Source of the DNA: Psychromonas sp. SP041
GTDB lineage: Bacteria > Pseudomonadota > Gammaproteobacteria > Enterobacterales > Psychromonadaceae
Reading direction: 5' to 3'
Length of the DNA: 64,000 nt
NCBI RefSeq assembly: GCF_000470315.2
Contig: NZ_CBRF02000013.1
Span: 1-64,000, forward strand
Shown here: piece by piece, positions 7,939 through 17,090 of the stretch
Numbering within the stretch: the stretch's first letter is position 1
Layout: each line of letters begins with the position of its first letter
Notes under the pieces: model-generated
The model's input: the letters and a program-made list of their open reading frames with translations, nothing else
What the model was told of the DNA's origin: nothing
Database searches by the model: none
Made by a program: the position numbers and the translations under genes

Positions 7939-9072
7939 ATGCTTGACGCAAATTTTATTAGAAACAAAATATCAGATTCAATCTTAATGATGCATTTAAA
8001 CACGGAGCACTTAACAGATTTTGGCGGAACAGCCAATATTAGCGCAATCGATCTTGGGTATGGGTACGTTAAGTACATTAAAGATATTATTAATGGTGAC
8101 ATTGTTTGTGATTTGTTTCCATCTCAAGCGGCATATTCGCCAGAAGAAGAGATTTCTGGAGACTTTTTTACAACCAGAAATACCAAACGAGTTAGTTTTG
8201 GCGGTAATAATTGGGAAGTCGGCCCAGACGTTTATGACATTATTTCTAAGAATGATGTAAGAGCAATGCACGAGGACTTTATCTCTACTGAGCAGTGGAT
8301 GGTTTTATTTCTAGGCACTTTAGCCTACATTGACAAAGAAGTTATTGATGTATTGATTCTTGGGCTGCCTGTAAACAACATGGGTAAAGAAGAGCAAATG
8401 AAGAGGCTTGTTATCGGCGACCATGTTGTAGGTGATAAAACGTATAAAATTAAAGACGTTCTCGTTGTTCCTCAGCCTCTGGGAGCTTTATATAATCATG
8501 CAGTCTCATCTACAGAAAGCTTTGAACGTTTTTCTAAAACAACAACATTAATTGTAGACCCTGGATACCTGACGTTTGATTTCCTTGTGTCAAAAGGATT
8601 TAAGGTTATCTCTCATCGCTCAGGTGCTAGACCAGGTGGAATGAATGCCGTTTTGTGTGCAATTTCAAAAAGCATTTCAGAATACATTAATGACACATAT
8701 GATGATCACAATGAATTAGATATGGCGCTAGACTTAAAAAACTACTCAGGTGTAAAAGATACTCGTCCAATATATATTTATGGCGATGAAATAGATTTAA
8801 ATGATCATATTCACAGCACAAGACCAGTTATTGATGCTAGTTTAAATTTCATGCACAGTAGAATAGGGTGGAGTAAGGATATTGCTCAGATCATTATGGG
8901 TGGTGGGCCATCGAAGATATTTGAGAAATCGATTAGAACTCAATTTTCAAAGCATGAAGTGAACACAATGGAAGATGGGATCTTTTCAAATGTCATAGGA
9001 TTCATGTACTGGGGTATGATTTTGTACTATGCAATGAGAATGAAGAACGAAAAGATGCTTGCTAATGCATAG
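7939..9072 (+). CDS. ParM/StbA-like actin-family ATPase (segregation)
   Basis: A 377-residue actin-fold protein. The phosphate-1 motif is SAIDLGYGYVKYI (about residues 33-45), FPSQAAYSP matches the conserved FPS of ParM/PRTRC-D families, and phosphate-2 is LIVDPGYLTFDFLVSKG with the adjoining SGARPGGMNAV. The adenosine motif is likely IIMGGGPSKIF. Such proteins polymerise to push plasmid copies apart. The ATG at 7939 is preferred over TTG 7918 because AGGAAAG sits 5 nt upstream of it. No ParR-like gene follows; instead a bidirectional terminator separates it from convergent HU. The adaptor may be elsewhere, or this is a PRTRC protein D-type orphan. Confidence 0.78.
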   Translation: MLDANFIRNKISDSILMMHLNTEHLTDFGGTANISAIDLGYGYVKYIKDIINGDIVCDLFPSQAAYSPEEEISGDFFTTRNTKRVSFGGNNWEVGPDVYDIISKNDVRAMHEDFISTEQWMVLFLGTLAYIDKEVIDVLILGLPVNNMGKEEQMKRLVIGDHVVGDKTYKIKDVLVVPQPLGALYNHAVSSTESFERFSKTTTLIVDPGYLTFDFLVSKGFKVISHRSGARPGGMNAVLCAISKSISEYINDTYDDHNELDMALDLKNYSGVKDTRPIYIYGDEIDLNDHIHSTRPVIDASLNFMHSRIGWSKDIAQIIMGGGPSKIFEKSIRTQFSKHEVNTMEDGIFSNVIGFMYWGMILYYAMRMKNEKMLANA

Positions 9073-9079
9073 AAGATGA

Positions 9080-9107
9080 GTAAAGCCCTCAGATAAGGGG
9101 GCTTTAC
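9080..9107. terminator. Bidirectional terminator between the ParM-like gene and HU
   Basis: GTAAAGCCC and GGGCTTTAC pair around a 10-nt loop between two convergent stop codons. Confidence 0.75.
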
Positions 9108-9121
9108 GTTACTGATGAGTC

Positions 9122-9397
9122 TTATGGGTTAAGAGACTCTTTCATGAATTTTCCAGGTTTGAAGGCTGGTACTAGCTTTGCGCTGATATTCATTGACTCA
9201 CCTGTTTGTGGGTTTCTTCCAGTTCTAGCAGCTCTAGCTGAAACCTTAAATGTACCTAGAGAGGGGATTTGAACGCTTTCACCGTCTTGTAACGAGCTAG
9301 TGATTGTATCTAACGTAGCTTCTAATGCCTTTTTTATCTCTGACTTTGACATTCCAGTTTTGATAGCGACATCTGCAATAAGTTGTGTTTTATTCAT
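9122..9397 (-). CDS. HU-family nucleoid DNA-binding protein
   Basis: A 91-residue protein of exact HU length. N-terminal helices MNKTQLIADVAIKTGMSKSE are followed by the dimer core and the flexible beta-arm, with the family signature GTFKVSARAARTGRNPQTGE; the arm-tip Pro that intercalates DNA is in RNPQTG. It would compact the element's DNA and help recombination and replication initiation. GGAGA lies upstream of the ATG. The chromosome must have its own HU, so this is an element-borne paralogue, common on large plasmids and phages. Confidence 0.93.
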   Translation of the reverse strand: MNKTQLIADVAIKTGMSKSEIKKALEATLDTITSSLQDGESVQIPSLGTFKVSARAARTGRNPQTGESMNISAKLVPAFKPGKFMKESLNP

Positions 9398-9517
9398 TTT
9401 AATCTCCGTTATATATTTAATAATATACTAAGAATAGCTTGTCATGGGCATACATTACAAGAGTATTAAAGATATATTTTCATTCATAACCTGCTGAGTT
9501 AAAAGATAATTGATTAA

Positions 9518-9546
9518 TTGACCAAAAATGCAATTGTTGCTATATT
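9518..9546 (+). promoter_or_regulatory. Promoter of the Nudix gene
   Basis: TTGACC (9518-9523), 17 bp, TATATT (9541-9546), 36 bp before the ATG. Confidence 0.75.
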
Positions 9547-9582
9547 ATATCACCAGAAAATAACTAGGGTGCTAAATAAAAA

Positions 9583-10065
9583 ATGGTAGATAATCTGACC
9601 AAAAAACTATCTTGTGGGATAGTGTTTGTTAATTCAAAATCGCAAGTCCTTATGCTGCATCCGATGGACCAAAGACACTGGGACATTCCTAAAGGGACAA
9701 AAAATACAGAAGAAACTGAATCTGAAGCAGCTATACGTGAAACAAGAGAAGAAACAGGTATTGTTGTTGATCCATCAGCACTGCTTGATTTAAGCTGGTT
9801 TGAGTATAATAAATATAAAGATTTATGGCTGTTTATTACAAAAATGCCTGATATTGAACTTGACCAGCTTTATTGTACTAGCTTCTTTACAAATGAAGAT
9901 GGTAAAGAAGGCCCAGAAGCTGACAGTTTCGAGTTGGTTGACCTGTCAGAATTTGAAGAAAGAGCATGCTATAGCATGCAAAGAATTTTCCGCGACGGTG
10001 GGTTAAAAAGAGATATTGAAGATTTTGTTGCAGACAATTTTAAATCTAGTTCGAACCACGAGTAA
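9583..10065 (+). CDS. Nudix hydrolase
   Basis: A 160-residue Nudix-fold protein. The Nudix box G(x5)E(x7)REUxEExGU is perfect: it starts at GTKNTEE and ends at RETREETGI (about residues 46-68), so it should bind Mg2+ and hydrolyse a nucleoside diphosphate linked to X. The WDIPKGTKN lead-in resembles MutT/ApaH-like and ADP-ribose/dinucleotide hydrolases, but the substrate cannot be told from sequence. Its 3' end overlaps the convergent gene at 10046 by 20 bp. A link to the NAD/ADP-ribose theme of the window is possible. Confidence 0.9.
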   Translation: MVDNLTKKLSCGIVFVNSKSQVLMLHPMDQRHWDIPKGTKNTEETESEAAIRETREETGIVVDPSALLDLSWFEYNKYKDLWLFITKMPDIELDQLYCTSFFTNEDGKEGPEADSFELVDLSEFEERACYSMQRIFRDGGLKRDIEDFVADNFKSSSNHE

Positions 10066-10405
10066 GAGAAATATGTAAGTCACACACAGGACTTGCATCA
10101 TCAAGTGCTTCTTTCCATTGGTCCATTTCAGATTCGTCTTCTGGATAATTATCCATATGGATATTTATAATGGAAAGTAAGCCATCTCTAAGTTCATCGA
10201 AGTCATAGCTTTTATCAGTAAAAGTATGAACCCTAGAATCTTCATCTAGTTTCATCTGCATTTTGGTTATAAATAAACTTTCATCTGTATCATCGGTGAA
10301 GAAAGCTGCAGAACATATTTCATCAATACAGTTCGAGTTAATGAGCATAGCTATTAAAGAGCTTTTTTGTTCCTGCTCTATCTGTCTTATTGCGTTACTC
10401 TTCAT
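10046..10405 (-). CDS. Hypothetical acidic protein (119 aa)
   Basis: A 119-residue acidic protein without signal peptide or membrane segment (MKSNAIRQIEQEQKSSLIAM..., ending in ISLTRGSN). It is mostly helical and shows no catalytic motif that I recognise. The gene is convergent with the Nudix gene and overlaps its last codons by 20 bp. It lies between the Nudix gene and the hybrid kinase with no terminator visible after it, so read-through on either strand is possible. Confidence 0.5.
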   Translation of the reverse strand: MKSNAIRQIEQEQKSSLIAMLINSNCIDEICSAAFFTDDTDESLFITKMQMKLDEDSRVHTFTDKSYDFDELRDGLLSIINIHMDNYPEDESEMDQWKEALDDASPVCDLHISLTRGSN

Positions 10406-10508
10406 AATCTAAATCCACTTCTTTAAAGTCTGTAGTATTGGTAACGATATAATCGTTACCAATCCATTATACTTACTACTTCCAATATAGCAAATATAGT
10501 ATACTTAT

Positions 10509-12878
10509 TTAGAGCGAATTCCTGATACCTTTATTCTTTGTTTTTAATTTTAATATTTGCATTAGTATTTTCTGATAATTTGTTGGTTTATCTAATATAG
10601 ACTTAAAGTATTTGCTAGATTGTGGTGCTTTGGTTACTGCTCTATCGGCAGTAAGGCAAATGATTGGAGTCTCTTTGTTATGGTTAGAATTTGAAATGCT
10701 CTTCGAAATGTCCGCGCCATTTTTTGTCGTGAAATTAAAGTGAAAATCAGTAATGATTATGTCATATCTTCTGTTTGTTAGTTTGATCAACGCATCTTCA
10801 TAGCCTAACGAAGCATCAACCAATGCCCCATCATTACGCATAAGCTCAGACATAGTCGCTAAATGATCCTCATGGCCGTCAACCAGCAGGATTGTAGTCC
10901 CGCTAAGAAGCTTTTCGTCTTCATAGGGAATGCTTTGTATAAGGTTACTTGTTACGCTTGTTCCGATTGATGATGCGGTGCCTATTCTTGAAATGTTACT
11001 CGACATTTCCTTCTGACACATAATTATTCTCTTAATAAAATCGTATGGGCTAGTGTGACGATGAAGAATAAGATCAATGCCTACGCTTTTGTACAAGGAC
11101 ATATTGTTTGTTGAGTTAACCTCGAAAACAATAAGTCTTTTACATCGACTCTTAAGCTTAGACACAATATCCTGTGAGTAACTAGGAATGTCGACACAAA
11201 CTATGATGTCATGGTCCTTAATTTCATCAAGTGAGCTGTAAAAACAGCAATTAAGCATTAGAAGCTGTAAAATTCCTCTGTGAGACTTTATTAACTCAGG
11301 ATCATAGGTAAATAATGCAATATCCACATCACACTGCGATAACGCTCTATCGGATCTTATTTGGGCAGGCGATTTCTTCGCATGTATCGAAACAGGTATG
11401 ATAAAAGTAAACTCAGTTCCAGAGCTTTGATTGCTATCAACAAAAATTTCTCCATTCATGCCCTCTATCAGAAGTTTACAGATATATAGACCAAGACTCG
11501 CACCATGTATACTATGTATGCTTAAATCAGACTGGTATGAGTCGTTGCGCAGCATCTCTAATTCGTCTTCGCATAGGCCCAGACCATCGTCTTTAATCGT
11601 TACTTTTAGGAAGTCTCCATTGTCGTCGCTATAAGCGTTAAAAGTAAGAAAGATGCTTCCTTCATTTGTTAGTTTAAGCGAATTACTTACCAGGTTGTTT
11701 ACAACCCGGTTAACCCATTCTTTATTCATGTAGATGAAGTTATGTGAGGTCTCATCAATCCGCGTGTAAACCTTAACTGATTTGTTCTCGTTAATTACTC
11801 TTGCATTAACAACACACTTTACCAACAATTCAAGAAGATCAACTTCGACTTCTGTCTGTGCAGAGTCAAGCAGGGAAGAGTCCATTATATTTTTAGCAAG
11901 ATAATCGATTTCAGAAGATGCTCTTGAAATTCTGTTGATCCACTCTACGTCTTGTGAGCTTAAGTTCGTCGCTTGAATTATCAACTCTGCAGTTTTTTCA
12001 ATAACATCCACAGGGCTTTTAATATCATGACCAATGGAGGCAACCATTGTTTTGTGCTCTTTATATTTTTCACCTAATATCACGATACTCTCATTCAGAT
12101 TCGCAAAGTTCTTTTCTAACAACTTTAGCTTTTTAGTCGAATCACTAGCCTCTAAAATAAGATTTTCTTTTTGATCTTTAAGCTTGTTAATTATTGCACT
12201 CGAAAGCTGCTTTAACTCTAAAACATCAAATGTGGAAGTGTCCAAAATTAATTCAAACTTATTTGCTGGTGTGTTTTTAATTTTATTAGTTAGTGCGTTA
12301 AGCTGTTTTAATTTTAAGTTAAAAATAAATGAGATAAAAAGAAGAAATGCCATCAAAAAAACTATTGCAACAATCGTTTCATAATATACATATGAAGTAA
12401 CATAGTAATAATCAAAACTGATCACCACATACCCAATGGGCTTCTTATTAATGAACTGACTTAAAGAGGGGATATCCATTTCACGTTTATGAATGGATTG
12501 GTATATCGGCGTAATTTTAGATGTCCTGCCGTTCTCAATAAAATAGCTACTTATACTATACTTTGATATTTCATCGGAATTAGATGAAATAGTATTTTTA
12601 GCTAGCACTCTTTTTTTATCATTAAGAATTTCAACAGAATGTATGGAGTCAGGTTGCTCTAATGATGTTATTAAAGCGTAAAGCGCTTCAGAATTATGAC
12701 CTACAATGTCCCCTATAACCGCTTTAGACATAATGTTCCCATAGTAACTTATCTGCTTAGATAATCGAATTCTATTATCTGATGCTTTGGTTGTCTGGTA
12801 ATAGACAATTAAAACCATGGCCAGTAAGAATAAAGGAATGATGACCTTAAAAATAAATTTGGTAAATGTACTACTCAT
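10509..12878 (-). CDS. BarA-like hybrid sensor histidine kinase
   Basis: A 789-residue inner-membrane sensor. TM1 is at about residues 8-25 (IIPLFLLAMVLIVYY), a ~140-residue periplasmic sensor follows, and TM2 is at about 165-190. A linker and coiled coil lead to the HisKA box SIGHDIKSPVD (phospho-accepting His). The HATPase domain has N-box VVNNLVSNSLKL, G1 KDDGLGL and G2 HGASLGLYICK. A degenerate receiver-like segment precedes a C-terminal receiver with acidic residues in LLVDGHEDH, phospho-acceptor Asp in ITDFHF, and TAD/DKP positions. BarA-type kinases also end in an HPt domain; none is seen here. The ATG at 12878 (AAGGAA upstream) is chosen over 12995, which would put 39 polar residues before TM1. 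No partner regulator is adjacent. Confidence 0.88.
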   Translation of the reverse strand: MSSTFTKFIFKVIIPLFLLAMVLIVYYQTTKASDNRIRLSKQISYYGNIMSKAVIGDIVGHNSEALYALITSLEQPDSIHSVEILNDKKRVLAKNTISSNSDEISKYSISSYFIENGRTSKITPIYQSIHKREMDIPSLSQFINKKPIGYVVISFDYYYVTSYVYYETIVAIVFLMAFLLFISFIFNLKLKQLNALTNKIKNTPANKFELILDTSTFDVLELKQLSSAIINKLKDQKENLILEASDSTKKLKLLEKNFANLNESIVILGEKYKEHKTMVASIGHDIKSPVDVIEKTAELIIQATNLSSQDVEWINRISRASSEIDYLAKNIMDSSLLDSAQTEVEVDLLELLVKCVVNARVINENKSVKVYTRIDETSHNFIYMNKEWVNRVVNNLVSNSLKLTNEGSIFLTFNAYSDDNGDFLKVTIKDDGLGLCEDELEMLRNDSYQSDLSIHSIHGASLGLYICKLLIEGMNGEIFVDSNQSSGTEFTFIIPVSIHAKKSPAQIRSDRALSQCDVDIALFTYDPELIKSHRGILQLLMLNCCFYSSLDEIKDHDIIVCVDIPSYSQDIVSKLKSRCKRLIVFEVNSTNNMSLYKSVGIDLILHRHTSPYDFIKRIIMCQKEMSSNISRIGTASSIGTSVTSNLIQSIPYEDEKLLSGTTILLVDGHEDHLATMSELMRNDGALVDASLGYEDALIKLTNRRYDIIITDFHFNFTTKNGADISKSISNSNHNKETPIICLTADRAVTKAPQSSKYFKSILDKPTNYQKILMQILKLKTKNKGIRNSL

Positions 12879-13039
12879 TTCTGTTGCTGTTCCTTGGGGG
12901 ATGCGAAAGGTTGCGTAGTATGAAGAAGAATTGACACAAAAAAAAGAGCAGATATGATTATGTGTCTTCTCATTCATCAATATAACGACTATCATTGAGC
13001 TCTTAAGATGATAAGAACTTGTTTGTTGGAGAGAACTTT

Positions 13040-13462
13040 TTGAATTCGAAAATAAAAAAAATAATAGATGAATCTGGATACGTAGTCATGAACGTGCATG
13101 ATGGAAGCATAGAAGGTCTTGAAATCAAAAGAAGCCTGGCTGCTTTTACAATAGGCTTAAGTAGTGTTGTCGATGGGCCTGAGCTTATATTTGTAGATGA
13201 AGAAAGTGAAACTGTATCTAAATTTATTGACCGGTATTTATTTTATAGAAAGATGGATATTCCACTAGAAGAATTAGTTAACTTTACAAAATTAGGTGAT
13301 TCTCCAGTGCAGTTCAAAGTAGTAAAGCAAGAAGTAGCAAGCAAGTACACTTCTCAAATGTTTGAATATTTTAAAGAAAAAGATAGCATTAAAGAACTTC
13401 CAGAAGTGGTCTGGATTGGCAGAAAGAGTGGAAGTTTCCCTTTCTTCAATATTGATAATTAA
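13040..13462 (+). CDS. DUF4262-like protein
   Basis: A 140-residue protein. The stretch LAAFTIGLSSVVDGPELIFV (about residues 32-51) fits the DUF4262 pattern of a tyrosine or phenylalanine followed by T-x-G-L and PEL. The family's biochemical role is not known; members often occur in phages, plasmids and toxin-immunity loci. The likely start is TTG 13040, because GGAGAG ends 6 nt upstream; a TTG at 13019 would add 7 residues. It is followed 44 bp later by a same-strand unknown gene and may be co-transcribed with it. Confidence 0.55.
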   Translation: MNSKIKKIIDESGYVVMNVHDGSIEGLEIKRSLAAFTIGLSSVVDGPELIFVDEESETVSKFIDRYLFYRKMDIPLEELVNFTKLGDSPVQFKVVKQEVASKYTSQMFEYFKEKDSIKELPEVVWIGRKSGSFPFFNIDN

Positions 13463-13506
13463 GACCTGGCATATGCACATTGAATTAAATTAAGAGGTTT
13501 ATTGTT

Positions 13507-14073
13507 TTGGAAGCAAACTTTTCATTGGATGTAAGTAATACCAAAGGTGCAAATCAATTTATTGATCAAATCAAATTTAGAGTATTTAAAGAAGACCAAC
13601 TCGTATTCTCAATTTGTGCAAAATCATTCAACTGGGCACTAGCTAATGAGCTTAGTCTTCATCCTGTGTGGGCGAAGAACATTGATCCTATGATTAAGAA
13701 TTATTATCCAATTATTTTTGATGATGGTGCTAAAAAAATATCATTAAGCAAGGTTATGTCGGACATGATTTTTTTTGACGACCCAGTTGTTTACATTGAA
13801 AGTATTAATGCTTTCGACTCAAAAATATCAAGCTTAGAAATTTTTCTAGGGATGTTTAACAAATACTTTGAAGATAGAATCTCTTTGCTAGTAATTCCTA
13901 AATGGAAGATGCTTGGGGACGAATTTACGCTTCTGGAATCAGAGACGATAAATATATTAAGTACTTTGGGAATTTCAATTTATGATGATGATGTAGCGAT
14001 CAGGTTTATGGAATCAAAGACCAAGATTGAAGAGAAAATCCTTGATTCCGATAATTACAGCTATTTCGATTAA
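13507..14073 (+). CDS. Hypothetical protein with TTG start (188 aa)
   Basis: The start TTG 13507 has AGAGG about 9 nt upstream. The protein is acidic, with no signal or transmembrane segment, and is mixed alpha/beta. No known motif is seen. Position right after the DUF4262-like gene on the same strand suggests a two-gene unit. It converges on the lipoprotein gene, with only 14 bp between stops. Confidence 0.5.
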   Translation: MEANFSLDVSNTKGANQFIDQIKFRVFKEDQLVFSICAKSFNWALANELSLHPVWAKNIDPMIKNYYPIIFDDGAKKISLSKVMSDMIFFDDPVVYIESINAFDSKISSLEIFLGMFNKYFEDRISLLVIPKWKMLGDEFTLLESETINILSTLGISIYDDDVAIRFMESKTKIEEKILDSDNYSYFD

Positions 14074-14087
14074 GAAACCGACAATGG

Positions 14088-14789
14088 CTATTTTAGTTGC
14101 TGTAATGATGTATCTATTACAGTGTTGCTTGGAAGATAAATCGGGCAGTAGAAAAGCTTAATAGAGTTTTTACTGATGCCTGATGATGATCTTATGTTCT
14201 GTAAAGGTGCATCTGGTGTAAGTACATACTCTATGTTTTTCACCATCGCCTCAGAAATCGATGTAGTTAGATCAATTTTTCCAGTATTCGGAATTTTGAA
14301 TCTATATCCGTTAATAAGTACATCTTTCACGCTGTTTACTTTTCTGTATGAGAGTTCGACAGAAAGACTATCTTTATCTAAGTTCATCCAGCCTGTGTAT
14401 GATAGGCCCACCTTCAAGCCCTCAGGCGTAACGACAAAATTGTTTTCACCATCTTTTGATACCAATGAACCATGAAGAATATGTGTTTCCTCAGTCGTTC
14501 TATCTGAATGAATAATTGGATTGTCTTTACTGCTTTCTTGATTTCGATTGAAGTAAGCCGAAGATTCATAGTTTATCGTGCTGCTAGCATCCACAGAGCC
14601 GTCTTTATTGAGTTTGCTTTGCTCGATATATAAAGTGATGCCTCTTTGTGCCATGCCCTCTAATTTTGGTGCACACACAACATTATCAATATGAGATTCT
14701 TTAATGTTTTTATCATTCAGCAATGAGCATCCAGTTAAAGAGATGAGGGACGCCGTTGTTAATAGTTTTAAGATAGTCGATTTCTTCAT
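14088..14789 (-). CDS. Lipoprotein of unknown function
   Basis: A 233-residue protein with a lipoprotein signal peptide: hydrophobic TASLISLTGC, with the lipobox LTGC making Cys21 the lipidated residue. The following residues SLL carry no Asp at +2, so outer-membrane sorting is expected. The mature part is beta-rich, with many Ser/Thr and a C-terminal pair of cysteines (VVCAP near the N terminus, FYCPIYLP near the end). Family not recognised. AAGGA is present 40 bp upstream but not at usual spacing; a palindrome lies in the leader. Confidence 0.65.
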   Translation of the reverse strand: MKKSTILKLLTTASLISLTGCSLLNDKNIKESHIDNVVCAPKLEGMAQRGITLYIEQSKLNKDGSVDASSTINYESSAYFNRNQESSKDNPIIHSDRTTEETHILHGSLVSKDGENNFVVTPEGLKVGLSYTGWMNLDKDSLSVELSYRKVNSVKDVLINGYRFKIPNTGKIDLTTSISEAMVKNIEYVLTPDAPLQNIRSSSGISKNSIKLFYCPIYLPSNTVIDTSLQQLK

Positions 14790-14800
14790 TATTATTTATT

Positions 14801-14826
14801 AACAAATATCATCACTGGTATTTGTT
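14801..14826 (-). promoter_or_regulatory. Palindrome in the leader of the lipoprotein gene
   Basis: AACAAATA and TATTTGTT, perfect 8-bp arms with a 10-nt centre, begin 12 bp upstream of the lipoprotein ATG. It may be an operator or an mRNA hairpin blocking translation. The rest of 14827-15084 holds a small GGGC-AAAAA-GCCC hairpin and AT-rich sequence with no gene. Confidence 0.4.
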
Positions 14827-15084
14827 GTTTTCCTTTTTTATAGTTCGGAAAGTGATATTTTGACTACTGCATAGAATTTATCTATCAGAGAATTAATCAC
14901 CAAATTAAAGCTTGTAGCATAAAAGTTTTTGGGCAAAAAGCCCTTAGCTGACTCCTATTAATATATCCATTTTCGTTTACTAAGGCAAATATATTTGTTA
15001 GTATTTATTATATATATCAATTAAATATAGTGTTTTTTTATAAAAAATAATGTGCTTCCATTAAAATATTAAGAGGTTAGAAAA

Positions 15085-15612
15085 ATGGCTCTAAAAGTTA
15101 CAGATAAAGCGAGATTTGATACACTTGAATCATCAATTAAAGGCATGGTATCTGCCGGAGTGGATCTCGAAACTGTCAAAGCAGGTTTTGCCGAACAAAT
15201 ACGTTTTTTTGAGCAAGAAACGGGAGTGCTCATCAAGTTACGTGGTGAAGGTGAAGATTTTGAAGTGGGGATCATTGACAGCTCAAAGGACTTTGTCCGA
15301 GTCAGAAGTTCAAACCCTGAAAACAAAGTGCTAAGAACAAAAATATTAGGTGTTGGTATTGAAGTAAAAACATTTAAAAAGTGTGAGTTTGAACATAGCA
15401 ATAAAGAAATCCATGATTCTCTAATTGCGTTAGCAGAAATTGTTTTGTCTAGCCCAGTCGATTTTGCTAAATGCGATAATTTAAATGTAGAACATCCTTT
15501 TAAAATTACTGCTGAACAGACTGAAGAAATTGAACCGGCTGAAGAAGCTGAAGAAACTGAAGAAACTGAAGAAGCTGAAGAAACTGAAGAAGCTGAAGAA
15601 ACTGAACAGTAA
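15085..15612 (+). CDS. Hypothetical protein with acidic EAEET repeat tail
   Basis: A 175-residue protein. The first ~145 residues form an alpha/beta domain of unknown family. The last ~30 are a repeat of Glu-Glu-Ala/Thr units encoded by tandem 6-bp and 18-bp repeats (gaagaa-act / gaagaa-gct), which could vary in copy number without shifting the frame. The acidic tail could mimic nucleic acid or bind basic proteins. AAGAGG precedes the ATG. A strong inverted repeat follows the stop. Confidence 0.6.
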   Translation: MALKVTDKARFDTLESSIKGMVSAGVDLETVKAGFAEQIRFFEQETGVLIKLRGEGEDFEVGIIDSSKDFVRVRSSNPENKVLRTKILGVGIEVKTFKKCEFEHSNKEIHDSLIALAEIVLSSPVDFAKCDNLNVEHPFKITAEQTEEIEPAEEAEETEETEEAEETEEAEETEQ

Positions 15613-15623
15613 TCTCCGAACAG

Positions 15624-15650
15624 TTAGGCCAGCATTTTTTGCTGGCCTAA
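15624..15650. terminator. Bidirectional hairpin between convergent genes
   Basis: TTAGGCCAGC and GCTGGCCTAA form a perfect 10-bp stem around a 7-nt loop between convergent stop codons. Confidence 0.7.
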
Positions 15651-15666
15651 GATAAATTCATGGTTA

Positions 15667-16947
15667 TTAAATCGCTCCTTCATCAACCATTCTCGCGATT
15701 TCTTCCTCGCTGTAATCAGATAGTTCACCTGTGCCTAAGTAATCATAGTCATCATCAGCCTCGTCGTCTTCAATATCATTTTCGTGTTCAGGTAAATCAA
15801 AGCCGTTAATTGACTCTCCTGTGTCGAACATAGAATGATTGAAAGATGGAAAGTCTTGTTCACCTGACATAGAGTGCGCTAGTTGAAAGACATCATCACC
15901 ACTGAGCTCATCAGAGTCATGCTGGGCCAGCTCCTGTGAAGGGGTTGCATGTTCCTTTTTAACAGTATCTACCTTAACATTCTCTTTATTAGAAGGTTTC
16001 GTTTCAACGGTGTCTGCTTTAGTAATCTCTGTTTTAACACTTTCTTTTTTAACAGCTTTGGCTTTAACGGTGTCTACTTTAGCAGGCTTCACTTTAACGG
16101 TGTCTATTTTAGCATTGGCTGCTTTGTTGATCTCAGCCTTAGCATGTTCAGTTTTAGAAATATCTGAACTAGCAGGCTCAACTTCTAATTGGGATGATTT
16201 AACAAGACTTACTTTTTTCCCTGACGGATTAGTACTCATGACGTCTAAGGCAATAGCGCGTATTTTGTCCGCCTCATCGTTTCCAATTTCTTTATATTCT
16301 TCATCAATAGGTTCAGAAAGGAAAGTGAGCGAATCTTCTGATTTTTCACTATTATTTTGATTATCCATTATTTCACCAATAATCTTTCTTTTGTATTCTA
16401 TGCTTGCATTATCACTGCCCGTCGCGGCATACAAAGAAAGAAAAAGGTTTATTGCAGTCCTACCTGAGATTCGATTGTTTTTATCGCTAGAATTCATTAC
16501 GTAGTCATAGAGTACCGGTTCTACAGTATATACATCATAGCCAGGGTTAATCTCATTGCTTTTCTTTAGGGATGCAGCACAAGCCAGAGTGCATTTTTTT
16601 ACTTCAGGGATTCTTGCTATAACACTAGCAAGTTCTTCTACTTCTTTTTTCCTGAAATAAAAGAAGGAGGTTAAGGCTACAAATGGGATCATTCCGAATA
16701 AAGAGACGTTAGCTACAGCCAGCCAAGATATGAAGAATATCGGCTTAATTATTTTATTATAGTTAGTATTGTGGCCTTTCATTACATTAACAGGCGACAC
16801 CTTTGACGAAAGAGATTCCATAACCATTTTATCGATAACCGGAAATTTAAGTATTGCTTCCAGTCTTTCGATAACAGGAGAGAAAATCAACGATGCTTTA
16901 AGTCGATTTCCGTGAACATTATTATTATTATTATTGTTGTTTTTCAT
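15667..16947 (-). CDS. Membrane protein with long low-complexity cytoplasmic tail
   Basis: A 426-residue protein. It starts with eight consecutive Asn codons after MK, from a trinucleotide repeat. Two transmembrane helices lie close together (about 69-105, IFFISWLAVANVSLFGMIPF and following). Residues 110-200 form a conserved-looking soluble region, followed by Lys/Ala/Val/Thr-rich repeats (VDTVKAKAVKK-type units, about 255-325) and an acidic C terminus ending ELSDYSEEEIARMVDEGAI. Function unknown. Tail architecture with a short acidic end resembles proteins that dock partners. It has a near-consensus promoter of its own. Confidence 0.6.
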   Translation of the reverse strand: MKNNNNNNNNVHGNRLKASLIFSPVIERLEAILKFPVIDKMVMESLSSKVSPVNVMKGHNTNYNKIIKPIFFISWLAVANVSLFGMIPFVALTSFFYFRKKEVEELASVIARIPEVKKCTLACAASLKKSNEINPGYDVYTVEPVLYDYVMNSSDKNNRISGRTAINLFLSLYAATGSDNASIEYKRKIIGEIMDNQNNSEKSEDSLTFLSEPIDEEYKEIGNDEADKIRAIALDVMSTNPSGKKVSLVKSSQLEVEPASSDISKTEHAKAEINKAANAKIDTVKVKPAKVDTVKAKAVKKESVKTEITKADTVETKPSNKENVKVDTVKKEHATPSQELAQHDSDELSGDDVFQLAHSMSGEQDFPSFNHSMFDTGESINGFDLPEHENDIEDDEADDDYDYLGTGELSDYSEEEIARMVDEGAI

Positions 16948-16977
16948 TTAAAATACCAAACGCATTAACTTTCAAAT

Positions 16978-17006
16978 AATATATAGCTATTGTTAGTAAA
17001 GGTCAA
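16978..17006 (-). promoter_or_regulatory. Promoter of the 15667 membrane-protein gene
   Basis: On the minus strand, TTGACC (17006-17001), 17 bp, TATATT (16983-16978). Confidence 0.75.
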
Positions 17007-17090
17007 TATTAATGAAGTGTGTGATATTCGTAACCCACTTATTTAATTGGAGATTTTAAATTTAGTTATAATAAATCAGGGATAACATAC

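Noticed and set aside
9583-10065. NrtR regulator identity for the first Nudix protein
   Set aside because: It has a perfect catalytic Nudix box and no winged helix, so it is an enzyme rather than a regulator.
13019-13462. Longer start TTG 13019 for the DUF4262-like gene
   Set aside because: The ribosome binding site GGAGAG lies inside the added codons and is well spaced for TTG 13040.
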